From SIAJ01 sp036266155 (lineage in GTDB: Bacteria; Planctomycetota; Planctomycetia; Gemmatales; Gemmataceae), in contig DATANR010000134.1 in assembly GCA_036266155.1 (NCBI GenBank), positions 55,050 to 119,049 on the forward strand: DNA of 64,000 nt, written 5' to 3'. How positions within the stretch are numbered: the first letter of the stretch is position 1; the number at the start of each line of letters is the position of its first letter. Made by a program: the position numbers and the translations under genes. The notes under the pieces were generated by a model. The model was not told where the DNA came from. It was given only the letters and a program-made list of their open reading frames with translations, and did no database searches. This document shows positions 9,499-18,849 of the stretch, piece after piece.

Positions 9499-10863
9499 TC
9501 AAACCTCTTGGACGATCGTGACCTGCCGAGCCTGTTCGGCCCGCGGGTCGTAAATTCGAATCTTGATCTGTATCGCCCGGACGTTGATCCGGTTGGGCAC
9601 GGTGCCGGCACTCGGCGTCAGGAACGACGTCATCTGATCCGCATCCGCGGGATCAATGGGCGCGAAACGCGGGTCGCCGAGGATTGTCCGCAGGCCCGTG
9701 TCGAACACGCGGCCCTGGCCCGGCATCAACACCGAATTCCAATAAATGTCCGAGAACGGCTCGTCCATGTTGCCCGTGGCGAAAATCGCCGGCGGCGGCG
9801 AGCTGTTCTGCACCACGGTGTTGAACGTCGCGTTGTTGAACCAGGCGAGCTTGATGTCGAACGACAACACGTCCGTTAGCACGACGTCTTCGCCGGTCGT
9901 CGGAACGCCGGCCACGATCAAGTACGGGTGCGGAATCGCCGACATTCGCTGCACGTACTGCGGCGGTTTCGTGTTGTCGACATACGTCGGTGTCCAGTCG
10001 ACGTCGGGATTGTTCAAAGCTTCCGGACCGGGAAGGCGAACCGTGACGAACTGGGGTGGCTGGGCCGGGATCGGGTTGGGCGTCACGATGATCGGGGCGA
10101 TCACGTCGGGATACTTAGGCACGTTCGGATAGCTGACGTAGTAGCTCCCGACAAGTTGCATGGCCTGGGCCAGCGGCAAGTTGTTGTAATCGACGCTCGT
10201 CGGCGGCAGCAGACGAATGCGGCGGCGCAGCGAATACAACTGCAAGCCGCCGCTGGCGAATTCGCCGACCGTCGGCTCGAGCCAATAAACGACCTCGGCC
10301 CAGCGCGTGTACATGATCGACTGGGCGTTGATGAACGAATTCACCCGCGAATCGGCGGTGAACGTCGAAAGAAATTGAGCGGCGAACAGGTCGGTTTGCG
10401 GACCGTCCGGCAAGCGGACGGTGAAGCGCATCTTGTGATTCACGGCCCGCGTGGAGGTGATCCCTTCACCGTCGGTCCGTGCATTGGCGAACGGTTCGAG
10501 AATCGACGCCAGGTTGCCGGCCGGACCTTCGCCCAACTGGCGCATCTCGAAGTAACCGCTGTTTGCCGGCGTCCATCCCGATTGATCGAGCCGCTGGTCG
10601 GACAGACGCGGGCCGCCGCGGGCGGAACCATAGGGCGGGCCAAACTTGTCGCCGCCCAGATCCTTGCGCATGAGCGTGATCGCGGTGCGATTGCGCTCCT
10701 GGAGCACGCCGGCCGTGCGCAACGCCGAGGTCGTCTTGGACGCCGCCGCCAGCGCTTGCGAAATGATCAACATGATCATCATGACCAGCGCGGTCGCGAC
10801 GAGCATCTCGACCAGCGTAAACGCCGATCGACGCACGGAGCGGGCGTGTGATCGAATTCGCAT
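9499..10863 (-). CDS. Prepilin-type protein, PilW/GspJ-like
   Basis: The protein (454 aa) has a type III prepilin signal near residue 15: RSAFTLVEMLVATALVMMIMLIISQAL, with Glu at +5 of the mature form. The residue before the cleavage point is Ala instead of the usual Gly. The helix is followed by a long globular region (TLMRKDLGGDKFGP, beta-rich) of the length expected for a GspJ/PilW minor pseudopilin. It sits between the PilV-like gene and the GspK-like gene, the position GspJ takes in GspH-I-J-K clusters. No prepilin peptidase lies in the window, so processing would depend on a PilD encoded elsewhere. The role in a pilus or pseudopilus tip is inferred. Confidence 0.8.
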   Translation of the reverse strand: MRIRSHARSVRRSAFTLVEMLVATALVMMIMLIISQALAAASKTTSALRTAGVLQERNRTAITLMRKDLGGDKFGPPYGSARGGPRLSDQRLDQSGWTPANSGYFEMRQLGEGPAGNLASILEPFANARTDGEGITSTRAVNHKMRFTVRLPDGPQTDLFAAQFLSTFTADSRVNSFINAQSIMYTRWAEVVYWLEPTVGEFASGGLQLYSLRRRIRLLPPTSVDYNNLPLAQAMQLVGSYYVSYPNVPKYPDVIAPIIVTPNPIPAQPPQFVTVRLPGPEALNNPDVDWTPTYVDNTKPPQYVQRMSAIPHPYLIVAGVPTTGEDVVLTDVLSFDIKLAWFNNATFNTVVQNSSPPPAIFATGNMDEPFSDIYWNSVLMPGQGRVFDTGLRTILGDPRFAPIDPADADQMTSFLTPSAGTVPNRINVRAIQIKIRIYDPRAEQARQVTIVQEV

Positions 10864-10896
10864 GGCTTGTCCCCTGCTTACTCCGGCCGTCTTGCT

Positions 10897-10996
10897 CCCC
10901 CCTCTCCGCTTCGGAGAGGAGGGTTGGGGGGGAGAGGTTATCGAGGTTCGCCCAGAAACCTCTCCCCCTAGCCCCCTCTCCGCAACGGAGAGGGGG
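10897..10996. repeat. Double-hairpin GC-rich intergenic repeat
   Basis: The gap between two prepilin genes (10864-11016) is filled by a nested inverted repeat. Two similar small hairpins, each CTCTCCG plus a short loop plus CGGAGAG, flank a longer inverted pair based on TTGGGGGGAGAGGTT and its complement. A related single hairpin occurs at 27615-27639. This looks like a dispersed palindromic element of the REP/MITE-like kind, not a terminator, because it lies inside an apparent operon and has no T tract. Confidence 0.75.
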
Positions 10997-11016
10997 AACC
11001 AAACCAGACTTGCCAG

Positions 11017-12219
11017 CTACTGCTTCGTAGCCCCCGCCGCTGACACTGTACCGCGGTCGAACACTTCCACCAAATTGTCGAATACCACGGCAATTCCCGA
11101 GGGACCATACGTTTGATCGATCGCGTAGGTCCCCGGCAGCGCGGGCTTGATCGGTGATTCGAGTTCGAGCGCCAGGAAGCCCGCGATGTCCGAATTGATG
11201 CCTGAGACGCGATAGAAATCGAAGGTCATGTACGGCACGAACGCCTGTGGCGCGTTCGTGGGCGGCCTGATGATGCGGTGGAAGGCGATCCACCCGCCGC
11301 GCCGCAGGTTCGGGATCACCTGGCCGCCCAACTGAACGAGGATGTTCTTTTGCCCGGGCGCCGCATAGGCGTTGAACGCGGTCTCTTGCGACGGTGTGTC
11401 CGTCGCCGAGCGGGCCGCGTATACGAGGACCGACACGTTGGCTTCGGCCGGGATGTCGTTCCGCGGCCGATAGACCAGCCACGCCACGTTGTAGCGGCCG
11501 GCCCGCTCGATCTGCCCCGTAAAGTCGGCCGGTTCGCCCATCACCGAAAAAGTCGAGCCGTCGCCGGGCCGGGCGAAGGTCATGTCGTCGAGCAAGGCCG
11601 TATTGCGAACTACAGGCGTGGGCGGGCTGAACTGCGGATACGGAAACGGCGGATTCGGCCACGGTCCCGGCGCTGGCGGCGAAGGCAAAGTGGGGTCGTA
11701 CCAATAGCCGCCGTTCACGTTGATGCAGCGCCGCAGCGTCGTCCGCGATGGCAGAACTGACTGACCGGCGATCAGGAATTGATCGTTCGTACCCGCCTTG
11801 GTCAAGAAGCCGACGGGGTCGACCAACACCGGGAAACTCGGCTGACTCAGCGTCGGCAAACCGACGCTGGCCGCGGCCGCACCCGCGGGAATGGTGCCGT
11901 TGATGCCATAGTTCTTGTTCGGGTGATTCTCGAAGGCCCAGAGCATCGGCTCCTGCGAGAAGTAATAGGCGTCCGCGTTCGAAGCTCGGATGTTGCCGCC
12001 GTTCGGATCGTTCCACGCGGCCTTCCAGTAGTAGCGGAAGGTCTGATCGGAGTTGACGCCGTGCGTGGTGCTGCGATCCTGCGTGATGGCGCGGGCCATG
12101 TTCACGGCGCCGATCGGGAACAGCGCCATGATGCAGACGAGGCCGATCGCCATGATGCCGGTGGCGACCATCACTTCCATCAGCGTCACGCCGGAGCGTC
12201 GTCGTTGGTTCGCCGTCAT
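11017..12219 (-). CDS. Prepilin-type protein, PilV/GspI-like
   Basis: This 400-aa protein starts MTANQRRRSG and then VTLMEVMVATGIMAIGLVCIMALF, a canonical Gly/Val prepilin peptidase site with Glu5. The phrase LMEVMVATGIMAIGL is characteristic of PilV/GspI pseudopilins. Its mature part is much longer than the about 120-180 aa common in Proteobacteria, as often seen in planctomycete versions. It lies between the GspH-like and PilW-like genes, matching H-I-J-K order. The hydrophobic helix would anchor it in the cytoplasmic membrane until it is incorporated into the fibre. No specific substrate can be inferred. Confidence 0.8.
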   Translation of the reverse strand: MTANQRRRSGVTLMEVMVATGIMAIGLVCIMALFPIGAVNMARAITQDRSTTHGVNSDQTFRYYWKAAWNDPNGGNIRASNADAYYFSQEPMLWAFENHPNKNYGINGTIPAGAAAASVGLPTLSQPSFPVLVDPVGFLTKAGTNDQFLIAGQSVLPSRTTLRRCINVNGGYWYDPTLPSPPAPGPWPNPPFPYPQFSPPTPVVRNTALLDDMTFARPGDGSTFSVMGEPADFTGQIERAGRYNVAWLVYRPRNDIPAEANVSVLVYAARSATDTPSQETAFNAYAAPGQKNILVQLGGQVIPNLRRGGWIAFHRIIRPPTNAPQAFVPYMTFDFYRVSGINSDIAGFLALELESPIKPALPGTYAIDQTYGPSGIAVVFDNLVEVFDRGTVSAAGATKQ

Positions 12220-12249
12220 GGGTATACCTTTCGCGGACCGGACGCGGGC

Positions 12250-13365
12250 TTAGAGCCCCGGCGTCGATCCAGTAAATACGTTGGCGTACGGGCTGGAGCC
12301 GGTGATGTCGTACACGAAATGCGGCGCCACCTTGCCGGTCCGCGTGTAAATGGCCAACAGCAACGCGTCGTTGCCGCCGCCCTGCGGAGCGGCTTGCCGA
12401 TCGGCGTTCTGAATCCACAGGATGATCTGCCCCGTCGGGGCATTGGCCACCACGCCATTCGGGTTGAACAGAATGTCGAGGTTGCCGCCGAGCGCGCCGA
12501 CCGGATCGGTCAAGCGGGCCGGCGCCCAGGCCGAGATCGGCTGACCAAACTGGGCGGTCAGATACGGCTGGCACGGCGAACTGCGGGCCAAGTCGATGTA
12601 CACGTCCTTGTTCAGTTGCAGCGTCGGCTCACCAATGAGCGGCCGCGGCTGACGGATGACGCGGAAGTTGTTTGTCGACGTCCACACGTTGCCGATCACC
12701 GCGGGCGGCGGCGACGGATTCGGGAAAACTTCGGCCCCGTCGATGATGCGATCGAGGACGAGTTGAGCGAACTTGGCCGGACCGGTCGGAATCGGGGGCG
12801 CCGTGGCCGCCGGCGGCGGCGACGTGAAGCGCCGGATGCCGGCGACGGCGGCCGGGCTGCCCGTCAGTTGGAACGTGTCCCCCGGCTCGACGCCATCCCA
12901 GTTGATCCACAGATTCTGCGGCGGCGGCAACAGGTACGTCGGAATGTAAGTGTTGTTCGGATCCTGATAGAGTGTCACGACCGTCAGGAAACCAAGGTTG
13001 CCCGGCGCGCCCGCGAAGATCAGCGGGTCGTAGCACTGTTCCGTCCGCACATAGATCTTGATCCCCGGCCCACGCGGCGCGACCGGTTCGGGCTGCTCGA
13101 TGTACTGCAGCTCGACCACGCGGCCGGAGCCGGGTGAATCTTCGATGAGCCGGATGCCGCGTGCCGACCCGTCACGGATGGCCGACTGCTTGGCCAGGTT
13201 GAAGTAGCCGTGAATCTGCGTGACGGCGTTGGGCGTGCCCTTGTGCCGATCAAGGTTTGGCAGGAACAGCACGGCCAGCGTGGCCAGCGCGATCATGATG
13301 CCGATCACCACCAGCAATTCGAGCAGGGTGAACGCACGCCGGCGGCCGACCATTCGCGTGGTCAT
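12250..13365 (-). CDS. Prepilin-type protein, GspH-like
   Basis: The product (371 aa) begins MTTRMVGRRRAFTLLELLVVIGIMIALATLAVLFLP, a prepilin leader with Glu5 but Ala instead of Gly before the mature Phe. After the helix comes AVTQIHGYFNLAKQSAIRDGSARGIRL, which matches the GspH/FimT pattern in which a run of helical residues is followed by reading of an A-x-x-R-x-x-x-I-x segment. The start is separated by only 2 bp from the stop of the preceding prepilin gene, showing tight operon packing. It is probably a minor pseudopilin near the tip complex. Confidence 0.8.
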   Translation of the reverse strand: MTTRMVGRRRAFTLLELLVVIGIMIALATLAVLFLPNLDRHKGTPNAVTQIHGYFNLAKQSAIRDGSARGIRLIEDSPGSGRVVELQYIEQPEPVAPRGPGIKIYVRTEQCYDPLIFAGAPGNLGFLTVVTLYQDPNNTYIPTYLLPPPQNLWINWDGVEPGDTFQLTGSPAAVAGIRRFTSPPPAATAPPIPTGPAKFAQLVLDRIIDGAEVFPNPSPPPAVIGNVWTSTNNFRVIRQPRPLIGEPTLQLNKDVYIDLARSSPCQPYLTAQFGQPISAWAPARLTDPVGALGGNLDILFNPNGVVANAPTGQIILWIQNADRQAAPQGGGNDALLLAIYTRTGKVAPHFVYDITGSSPYANVFTGSTPGL

Positions 13366-13367
13366 GG

Positions 13368-14324
13368 CTAGTTCCCCCTATTGGTCTGCTGAATCCGGTA
13401 GCTGTAAATGTTGTCCTGCTCGTTCGGCGGATAGTATTGCTTGTCGCCACCGGCCGAGAAGACATAGGGGCCGCGGTTCACGCCGTCGAACGGGTTCTTA
13501 ATGAACGGACGCTTGCTCGCGTTCGGCTGGACGAAGTAGTTGAACGCTGGCGTGTAAAGCGGCCAGCCCTGGATCTGGAGCCGGCCTTCTCGGTCCATTG
13601 GGTCATTTTTGGGGAATGTTGGCGATCCTGCCTTGTATGCCGAGTAGGCGGCTGCTTGGGTCGCATTGACGAACGGCGGCTGATTCAACTCGTCGAGGAC
13701 ATACGCAATGTCGTCGTCCGCCTCGCGGCGAAAGCCGATCGGCATGCCCCATTCATCGATGAACACGGGCAATTGAATGGTGCCGCCCGACTTGCGAGGG
13801 AACTCGAGCTTCGCGGTCCGCGAGGCGGTATCGTTGCCGAAAGTGACCCCGCCGCGCCCCTGGCTCATAATCAGGTACAGCATCGCCGCGTTTTCCTGAT
13901 CGTTGAACAACGAGGCGTCGAGGATCGTTAGCGCGTAGATCGGCTTCGGCAGATACTTGGCCTGGTTGTACGTGAAACTGTCGGTCGCCTCGCCGAAGTT
14001 CTGCGGGAATTCCTGACGCATGCGCAGTTTCATGTGCAAAGCCCGCGCTCGAACCAAGTCGGTCTGACCGTTGGCGTTCTTCGTGCCTTCGACAATGTCC
14101 GGCGGAATCGTCTCCGCCCGGCATGTGTCCAGCGCCGCCTTCCATTGCTGCATAAAGCCGACGTCGATCTTGCGCACGGCCGTCACCGTGTTCTTTTCGG
14201 CCTGCGACTGCCTCAGGCGGAACACAGCGCTGGCGGTGATCGCGATGAGCAAGCTGATGATGGCGATGACCACCAGCATCTCGATCAGCGAAAACCCGGG
14301 CCGGCGTCGATTAGTGATCTTCAC
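13368..14324 (-). CDS. Prepilin-type protein with GspG-like features
   Basis: The product is 318 aa and begins MKITNRRRPGFSLIEMLVVIAIISLLIAITASAVF, a textbook Gly-Phe prepilin cleavage site with Glu5. The remaining sequence has a long N-terminal helix (RQSQAEKNTVTAVRKIDVGFMQQWKAALD) and a C-terminal segment, VFSAGGDKQYYPPNEQDNIYSYR, vaguely like the calcium-loop end of GspG, which carries a G-x-D-G-x-x-x-x-x-D-D-I pattern. I infer a minor or structural pseudopilin. It follows the gene for the 334-aa prepilin by 20 bp and precedes the GspH-like gene. Confidence 0.8.
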   Translation of the reverse strand: MKITNRRRPGFSLIEMLVVIAIISLLIAITASAVFRLRQSQAEKNTVTAVRKIDVGFMQQWKAALDTCRAETIPPDIVEGTKNANGQTDLVRARALHMKLRMRQEFPQNFGEATDSFTYNQAKYLPKPIYALTILDASLFNDQENAAMLYLIMSQGRGGVTFGNDTASRTAKLEFPRKSGGTIQLPVFIDEWGMPIGFRREADDDIAYVLDELNQPPFVNATQAAAYSAYKAGSPTFPKNDPMDREGRLQIQGWPLYTPAFNYFVQPNASKRPFIKNPFDGVNRGPYVFSAGGDKQYYPPNEQDNIYSYRIQQTNRGN

Positions 14325-14344
14325 GAGCGCGTCTCCCGAGTGGG

Positions 14345-15349
14345 TTAGTTGTCCGAACCGAGAACGTACCGCGCGAAGTTCGCCAGGTCGTCGTTGCCGT
14401 CCTTGGTCTGGTACGGTGAGCCGCCCGGATAGTAGGTGGAGTTGTTGCCCGGCGTGCTGCCGGCGCCCGGCACGCGATTGCGGCCCGGGCTGACGATCTG
14501 GTATTCCTGGGTCTGCATGTACTTGCCGTCTTTGCCGATGTGCGGATTCATGCCGCCGTAGCCGCCCACGTTGGTGAAGCCGCCGGCGCTCGCGCTGGGA
14601 TTGAACACCGGCTGGTAGAGGCCGTAGTAGTAGTAATCGTTGCCGCTGCGCGAGCTGAAGTAGTAGTAGACCGATTCAGCAAGGTTGTTGTTGCTGTGCT
14701 TATCCCAGTACGGATCGTGGTAGTGGCCTTGCGAATCGATACGGTCAGGCTTGAAGTCGAGGAACGGGCCCTTGGCCTGGGCGCCGTTGGTCGGCGGGCC
14801 GGACTGGCCGCTCTGGACGTTGAACGGGTTCTGCGGCGAATTCAGGAAGCCGGTGCGCGTGCCAATCCAGTTCGCGCCGTTGAAGCCGTACGGCCGGGAG
14901 TCGCTCGGTGGAATGCCGCCCAGCAGGAACACCAACAGTTGGTTGCCGTCCAGGTAAATGTCCCCAGTGTTCGCCGGCAGCGGCGTGATCCCCGGCATGC
15001 CAGGCACGAAGGCCTTCGGCCACACCTTCGAATAGAAGTCGCGGCTATCCGCCAGCGCCGCGTTGAACTGGGCCACGGTGGGGCCGCCCGGCGGCATCGT
15101 TGTGCGCGGATTGTAATTGCTTGACAGGATGAACGCCGTCGGGACGAACTTCACGTCGTACGTCGACTTGAAGTTCTCGATCGACGTGCCCAGTTCGCCG
15201 ATTTCGGCTTTGCACCGGGCCCGTGTGGCCGCTTCGCGGACCTTTTGCACGGCCGGGAGCAGCAGGCCGATCAACAAGGAGATAATGGCCATCACCACCA
15301 ACAACTCGATCAGGGTGAACCCGGATCGGCTCGCGTTTGCCCGTCGCAT
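14345..15349 (-). CDS. Prepilin-type protein, probable main (pseudo)pilin
   Basis: I placed the start at the ATG at 15349 (334 aa) because a GGGAGA sequence precedes it and the leader MRRANASRSG is then normal in length. The signal is GFTLIELLVVMAIISLLIGLLLPAVQKVREAATRARC, with Glu5. The LLPAVQKVREAA helix is the same as in DUF1559 planctomycete prepilins, although the C-terminal H-X9-DG motif of that family is not obvious here. It is the first prepilin after pilC, a place often occupied by the major pilin, and its C-terminal third is rich in Gly, Tyr and Asn. The major-pilin role is inferred from position only. Confidence 0.75.
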   Translation of the reverse strand: MRRANASRSGFTLIELLVVMAIISLLIGLLLPAVQKVREAATRARCKAEIGELGTSIENFKSTYDVKFVPTAFILSSNYNPRTTMPPGGPTVAQFNAALADSRDFYSKVWPKAFVPGMPGITPLPANTGDIYLDGNQLLVFLLGGIPPSDSRPYGFNGANWIGTRTGFLNSPQNPFNVQSGQSGPPTNGAQAKGPFLDFKPDRIDSQGHYHDPYWDKHSNNNLAESVYYYFSSRSGNDYYYYGLYQPVFNPSASAGGFTNVGGYGGMNPHIGKDGKYMQTQEYQIVSPGRNRVPGAGSTPGNNSTYYPGGSPYQTKDGNDDLANFARYVLGSDN

Positions 15350-15409
15350 GGCAGGTCTCCCGTATGTGCCAGGGGCGTCCCCCCGGTCTTCCGCGTGAAG
15401 CATTATTCG

Positions 15410-16654
15410 CTACTTGCTCAAACCTTCCAAAAGTCCAAGCATCGGCAAAAACAAGGCCACAACGATGGTCCCAATGATGCCGCCGAGCACGATGATCATG
15501 ATCGGCTCCAGCAAACTAATCAAGCTCTTGACAGCTGTATCCACTTCCTCGTCGTAAAAGTCTGCAATTTTGTATAGCATCGTGTCGAGGTCGCCGGTCT
15601 CCTCACCGACCTCGACCATGTTCGTCACCATGTCGTCAACCAAGCGCGACTCGCGGAGCGGGTCGGCAATCGTGTCGCCCTCGCGGATCGACTCGTAAAC
15701 CCGCTGGAACATCCGCTCGAAAACCGCGTTGTTCGATGTCTCGCGGACGATCGCCAGCGATTCCAGAATCGGCACGCCGGAAGAAACCAGCGTACCTAAC
15801 GTCCGCATTGTGCGTGCCACGACCGTTTTTTCGACGATCTTGCCGATAATCGGCACCCACAGCAGCATTCGATCCAAAGCATAGTTCCCGGCCCGGCTCA
15901 GGCGGATCAATTTCATCAACAACCAGAGCCCGAGCGGCACCAGCGGCAGGCTCCACCAATATTTCGAGCACCACATCGAAACGTCGATGAGGAATTGCGT
16001 CAGTTCCGGCAGCTTGAGCCCGAACTCGCGGAAGATCTTTTCGAACTTCGGGATGATGGCCACCATGATGAAGATCAAGATGCCGACGGCGGCCGTGATA
16101 ACGACGGCTGGGTAAACCATGGCCCCGATGACTTTGCGCTTGAGCGTCTGGCTCTTTTCCTTGAACTCGGCCAGGCGCTTCATGATCGTTTCGAGAGCAC
16201 CGCCGGCCTCACCCGCCTTGACCATGTTCACGTAGAGTCGATCGAATGCCCGCGGATGCTTGCCGAGCGCCTCGGACAGCGTGCTGCCGGATTCGACGTC
16301 CTCGACCACGTCGATCAGCGCGTTCTTGAGAGCGCTTGGCCGCATTTGTTTTTCGAGAATGCGCAACCCGCGGAGCAGCGGCAGACCGGCGTCCTGGAGA
16401 ATGGAGAATTGACGCGTAAAGAGCACGAGGTGCTTGGTCTTCACACCGCCGATGACGAAGGTCTTCTTGGACTTCTTGTAACCGGCTTTCTTCTTCTTGC
16501 CCTTCTGCTTGCCACCGCCCACCGCGGTGAGCTTGGTGACGAAGTAGCCCATCTGCTTGATTTTCTGTTGCGCCTCTTCTTCGTTGGTTGCCTCGATCTC
16601 GTCCTTCACCTCTTCCCCGGAGGTGTCCATCGCTTCGAATTTATAAGCTGGCAT
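15410..16654 (-). CDS. pilC: Type II secretion F family / pilus platform protein PilC
   Basis: This 414-aa inner-membrane protein couples the assembly ATPase to pilin insertion. It begins MPAYKFEAMDTSGEEVKDEIEA, the conserved PilC/GspF start, has a lysine-rich linker near residues 50-65, and contains two T2SSF domains. The recognisable pieces are FTRQFSILQDAGLPLLRGLRIL and the second-domain counterpart TMRTLGTLVSSGVPILESL. Three long hydrophobic stretches are visible (about residues 175-200, 220-245 and 380-405). It lies downstream of the second PilB-like ATPase gene and immediately upstream of the prepilins. Confidence 0.93.
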   Translation of the reverse strand: MPAYKFEAMDTSGEEVKDEIEATNEEEAQQKIKQMGYFVTKLTAVGGGKQKGKKKKAGYKKSKKTFVIGGVKTKHLVLFTRQFSILQDAGLPLLRGLRILEKQMRPSALKNALIDVVEDVESGSTLSEALGKHPRAFDRLYVNMVKAGEAGGALETIMKRLAEFKEKSQTLKRKVIGAMVYPAVVITAAVGILIFIMVAIIPKFEKIFREFGLKLPELTQFLIDVSMWCSKYWWSLPLVPLGLWLLMKLIRLSRAGNYALDRMLLWVPIIGKIVEKTVVARTMRTLGTLVSSGVPILESLAIVRETSNNAVFERMFQRVYESIREGDTIADPLRESRLVDDMVTNMVEVGEETGDLDTMLYKIADFYDEEVDTAVKSLISLLEPIMIIVLGGIIGTIVVALFLPMLGLLEGLSK

Positions 16655-16785
16655 GTCAGGCTCTCCGGGCGGTCAGCGAAGGTCGTTGATCGGCGAACAG
16701 TCATTAATCTGCAACACGATACGTCTGGACCTCAAACGATCCAAAAACTCGGGCGGAGGCCCGGATACGCAAGAAACCATGTATT

Positions 16786-16800
16786 TGCCCTGAAAGGGCA
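16786..16800. other. Small hairpin in the pilB2-pilC gap
   Basis: TGCCCT and AGGGCA form a 6-bp stem with a 3-nt loop, in the 171-bp gap between the pilC start and the upstream ATPase gene's stop. It might slow or partly terminate minus-strand transcription, but no T run follows. The remainder of the gap shows nothing recognisable. Confidence 0.35.
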
Positions 16801-16825
16801 CATTCACCCATTCGATTCCCGACTT

Positions 16826-18790
16826 TCAACTCTCATCCTCAAGGATGGTCTCCCGCACCACTTCATCCACAGTCGTGACCCCGGAATACAAGGCATCCAG
16901 GCCGCGTTCACGCAAGCCTTTAGTTCCCTTGGAACGGGCGTATGCTCGCAGTTGGTCTGTCGACGCCCCCTTGGACACCATGTCCCGGATGTCGTCGTTC
17001 ATGATCAGGAACTCATAAATGCCGGTCCGGCCCTTGAAGCCGAGGTTGTTGCACTTGTCGCAACCTTCGCCGAAGAAGAACTTTTTGCCGCGCACGTCTT
17101 CCGGCTTCAGGTTCAACTCCATGAGTTGATCGCGGCTCGGCTCGAATTCGGTCTTGCAGATGGGGCAAATCCGCCGCACCAGTCGTTGGGCGAGAATGCC
17201 TTCCACCGTGGCCGTGATAAGAAACGGCTCGACGCCCATGTCGCGCAGGCGGGTGATCGAGCCTGGCGCGTCGTTTGTGTGCAGCGTGCTGAACACCATG
17301 TGCCCGGTGAGCGAGGCCTGGATGGCGATCTGGGCCGTTTCCAGGTCACGGATCTCGCCGACGAGGATCCGATCCGGGTCCTGCCGCAGAATGGCACGCA
17401 GGGCGCTGGCGAACGTCAAGTCGATGTCGGAATTGATCTGGCACTGAATGAGGCCGTCGATTTCGTACTCGACCGGATCTTCCGTCGTGATGACCTTGTC
17501 GGTGATCTCGTTCAACTCGGAGAGCGCCGAGTAGAGCGTGGTCGTCTTGCCGGCGCCGGTCGGCCCGGTCACCAGGGTGATGCCGTTCGGCTTGTGCATC
17601 ACCGCGCGGAAATCTTGCAAAATGTCCTGCGGCATCCCGATCTTTTCGAGATCGAGGCCGACGCGGCCCTTGTCGAGAACGCGGATGACGATCGATTCGC
17701 CGAACATGGTGGGCAACACGCTGACGCGCATGTCGACCGTGGCGCCGCCGATGTTCAGCTCGATGCGCCCGTCCTGCGGCAAGCGCCGCTCGGCAATGTC
17801 CAGGTTGGACATGACCTTGATACGCGAGCTGATGGCGGTCGCGAGGTGTCGCGGCGGCGGGACCATTTCGTAGAGCACACCGTCGCAGCGATAACGCATC
17901 TTGTATTCGTCTTCGAACGGCTCGAAGTGAATGTCGGACGCGTGGTCCTTGATGCCCATCAGGAGCACCATGTTGACCAGCTTGCGGACCGGGGCCGCGT
18001 TGGCCATTTCTTCGACGGACGCGATGTCGATCGACGTTTCGCGCTTGCCGTAGCCCAGGTCGACGTCCGTCGCCATTGCGTTAATGATGTCGGCGATCGA
18101 CTCTTCCTTCGTGGTCGAATAGGCCTTAGTCAGGGCCGCGTCGATCTTCGACCGCGGTGCAAGCTGAGCGACCACCTGGCGAATGCCAAGCATGTTGCGC
18201 AAGTCGTCCAGCGCCATCAAGTTGTTCGGGTCTGACATGACCACCGTCAGGACGTCTGCCTCCATCTTCAAAGGCAGCATCTTGTACAGTTCGGACATGT
18301 TCTGCGGGACGGCCTTCATGGCCTCCGGCGTCGGCTTGACTTCGTCCAGATTGACGAGCGCCATACCGTGCAATTCGGCCGTGGCGGTGAGGAGCTGGTC
18401 TTCGTTGATGAGCCCGCGATCCATCGCAATCTTGTCGACTTGCGAATCGGTCTGCCGAGCTTCCTCCTCGATCGATTCGAGCTGCCCGTCGTCGATGAAA
18501 CCGAGGTCGACGAGGATGACGCCGATCGTACGAACCGCCGGCTTTTCCTTCTTCTTCGGCGCGGGCTTGGGTGCAGGCTTCGGCGCCGGCTTGGCCGGCT
18601 CCGCAGGCTTCGCCGGTGGCTTACCCGCTTGCGGCGTAGCGGGCTGCGGCTTCGCTGGTTGAGCCGCTTGCGGCTTCGCGGGCGGGGCAGGCTGAGCGCC
18701 GGCCGGCTTGGCAGGTTGCTGGCCCGCCGGCTTCGCGGGCTGCCCTGGTTGGGCGGGCTTCTTCGGATCGTTCGGAGTCGGTGTGGCCAT
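16826..18790 (-). CDS. PilB/GspE-type assembly ATPase with Pro/Ala/Lys-rich N-terminal tail
   Basis: From the ATG at 18790 the product is 654 aa. Residues about 5-85 are a low-complexity Pro/Ala/Lys tail (PAKPAG, PAPKPAPKKKEK), followed by an MshEN-type N-terminal domain and the GspE ATPase core. Walker A is GPTGAGKTTTLYSAL (near residue 413) and Walker B-like ILVGEIRDLETAQIA. The zinc site is CPIC plus CDKC. A GTG at 18850, whose first base overlaps the pilT stop, would add 20 residues and suggests translational coupling; I prefer the ATG but cannot exclude the GTG. It is the second PilB-like gene of the cluster, directly before pilC, so it may be the true assembly motor, or a motor for another fibre. 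Confidence 0.9.
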   Translation of the reverse strand: MATPTPNDPKKPAQPGQPAKPAGQQPAKPAGAQPAPPAKPQAAQPAKPQPATPQAGKPPAKPAEPAKPAPKPAPKPAPKKKEKPAVRTIGVILVDLGFIDDGQLESIEEEARQTDSQVDKIAMDRGLINEDQLLTATAELHGMALVNLDEVKPTPEAMKAVPQNMSELYKMLPLKMEADVLTVVMSDPNNLMALDDLRNMLGIRQVVAQLAPRSKIDAALTKAYSTTKEESIADIINAMATDVDLGYGKRETSIDIASVEEMANAAPVRKLVNMVLLMGIKDHASDIHFEPFEDEYKMRYRCDGVLYEMVPPPRHLATAISSRIKVMSNLDIAERRLPQDGRIELNIGGATVDMRVSVLPTMFGESIVIRVLDKGRVGLDLEKIGMPQDILQDFRAVMHKPNGITLVTGPTGAGKTTTLYSALSELNEITDKVITTEDPVEYEIDGLIQCQINSDIDLTFASALRAILRQDPDRILVGEIRDLETAQIAIQASLTGHMVFSTLHTNDAPGSITRLRDMGVEPFLITATVEGILAQRLVRRICPICKTEFEPSRDQLMELNLKPEDVRGKKFFFGEGCDKCNNLGFKGRTGIYEFLIMNDDIRDMVSKGASTDQLRAYARSKGTKGLRERGLDALYSGVTTVDEVVRETILEDES

Positions 18791-18849
18791 ATCGAATAAA
18801 ACCGCTGGTATTTGAGTGAGGAACGGGCGACCGTCGTTCGGTCGAAACA

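Noticed and set aside
10466..12574. Minus-strand open frame of 702 aa across two prepilin genes
   Set aside because: It is an alternative frame of the prepilin region and contains none of their conserved features.
15995..18235. Plus-strand open frame of 746 aa opposite pilC and the second PilB-like gene
   Set aside because: It is antisense to two firmly identified genes and shows no domain.
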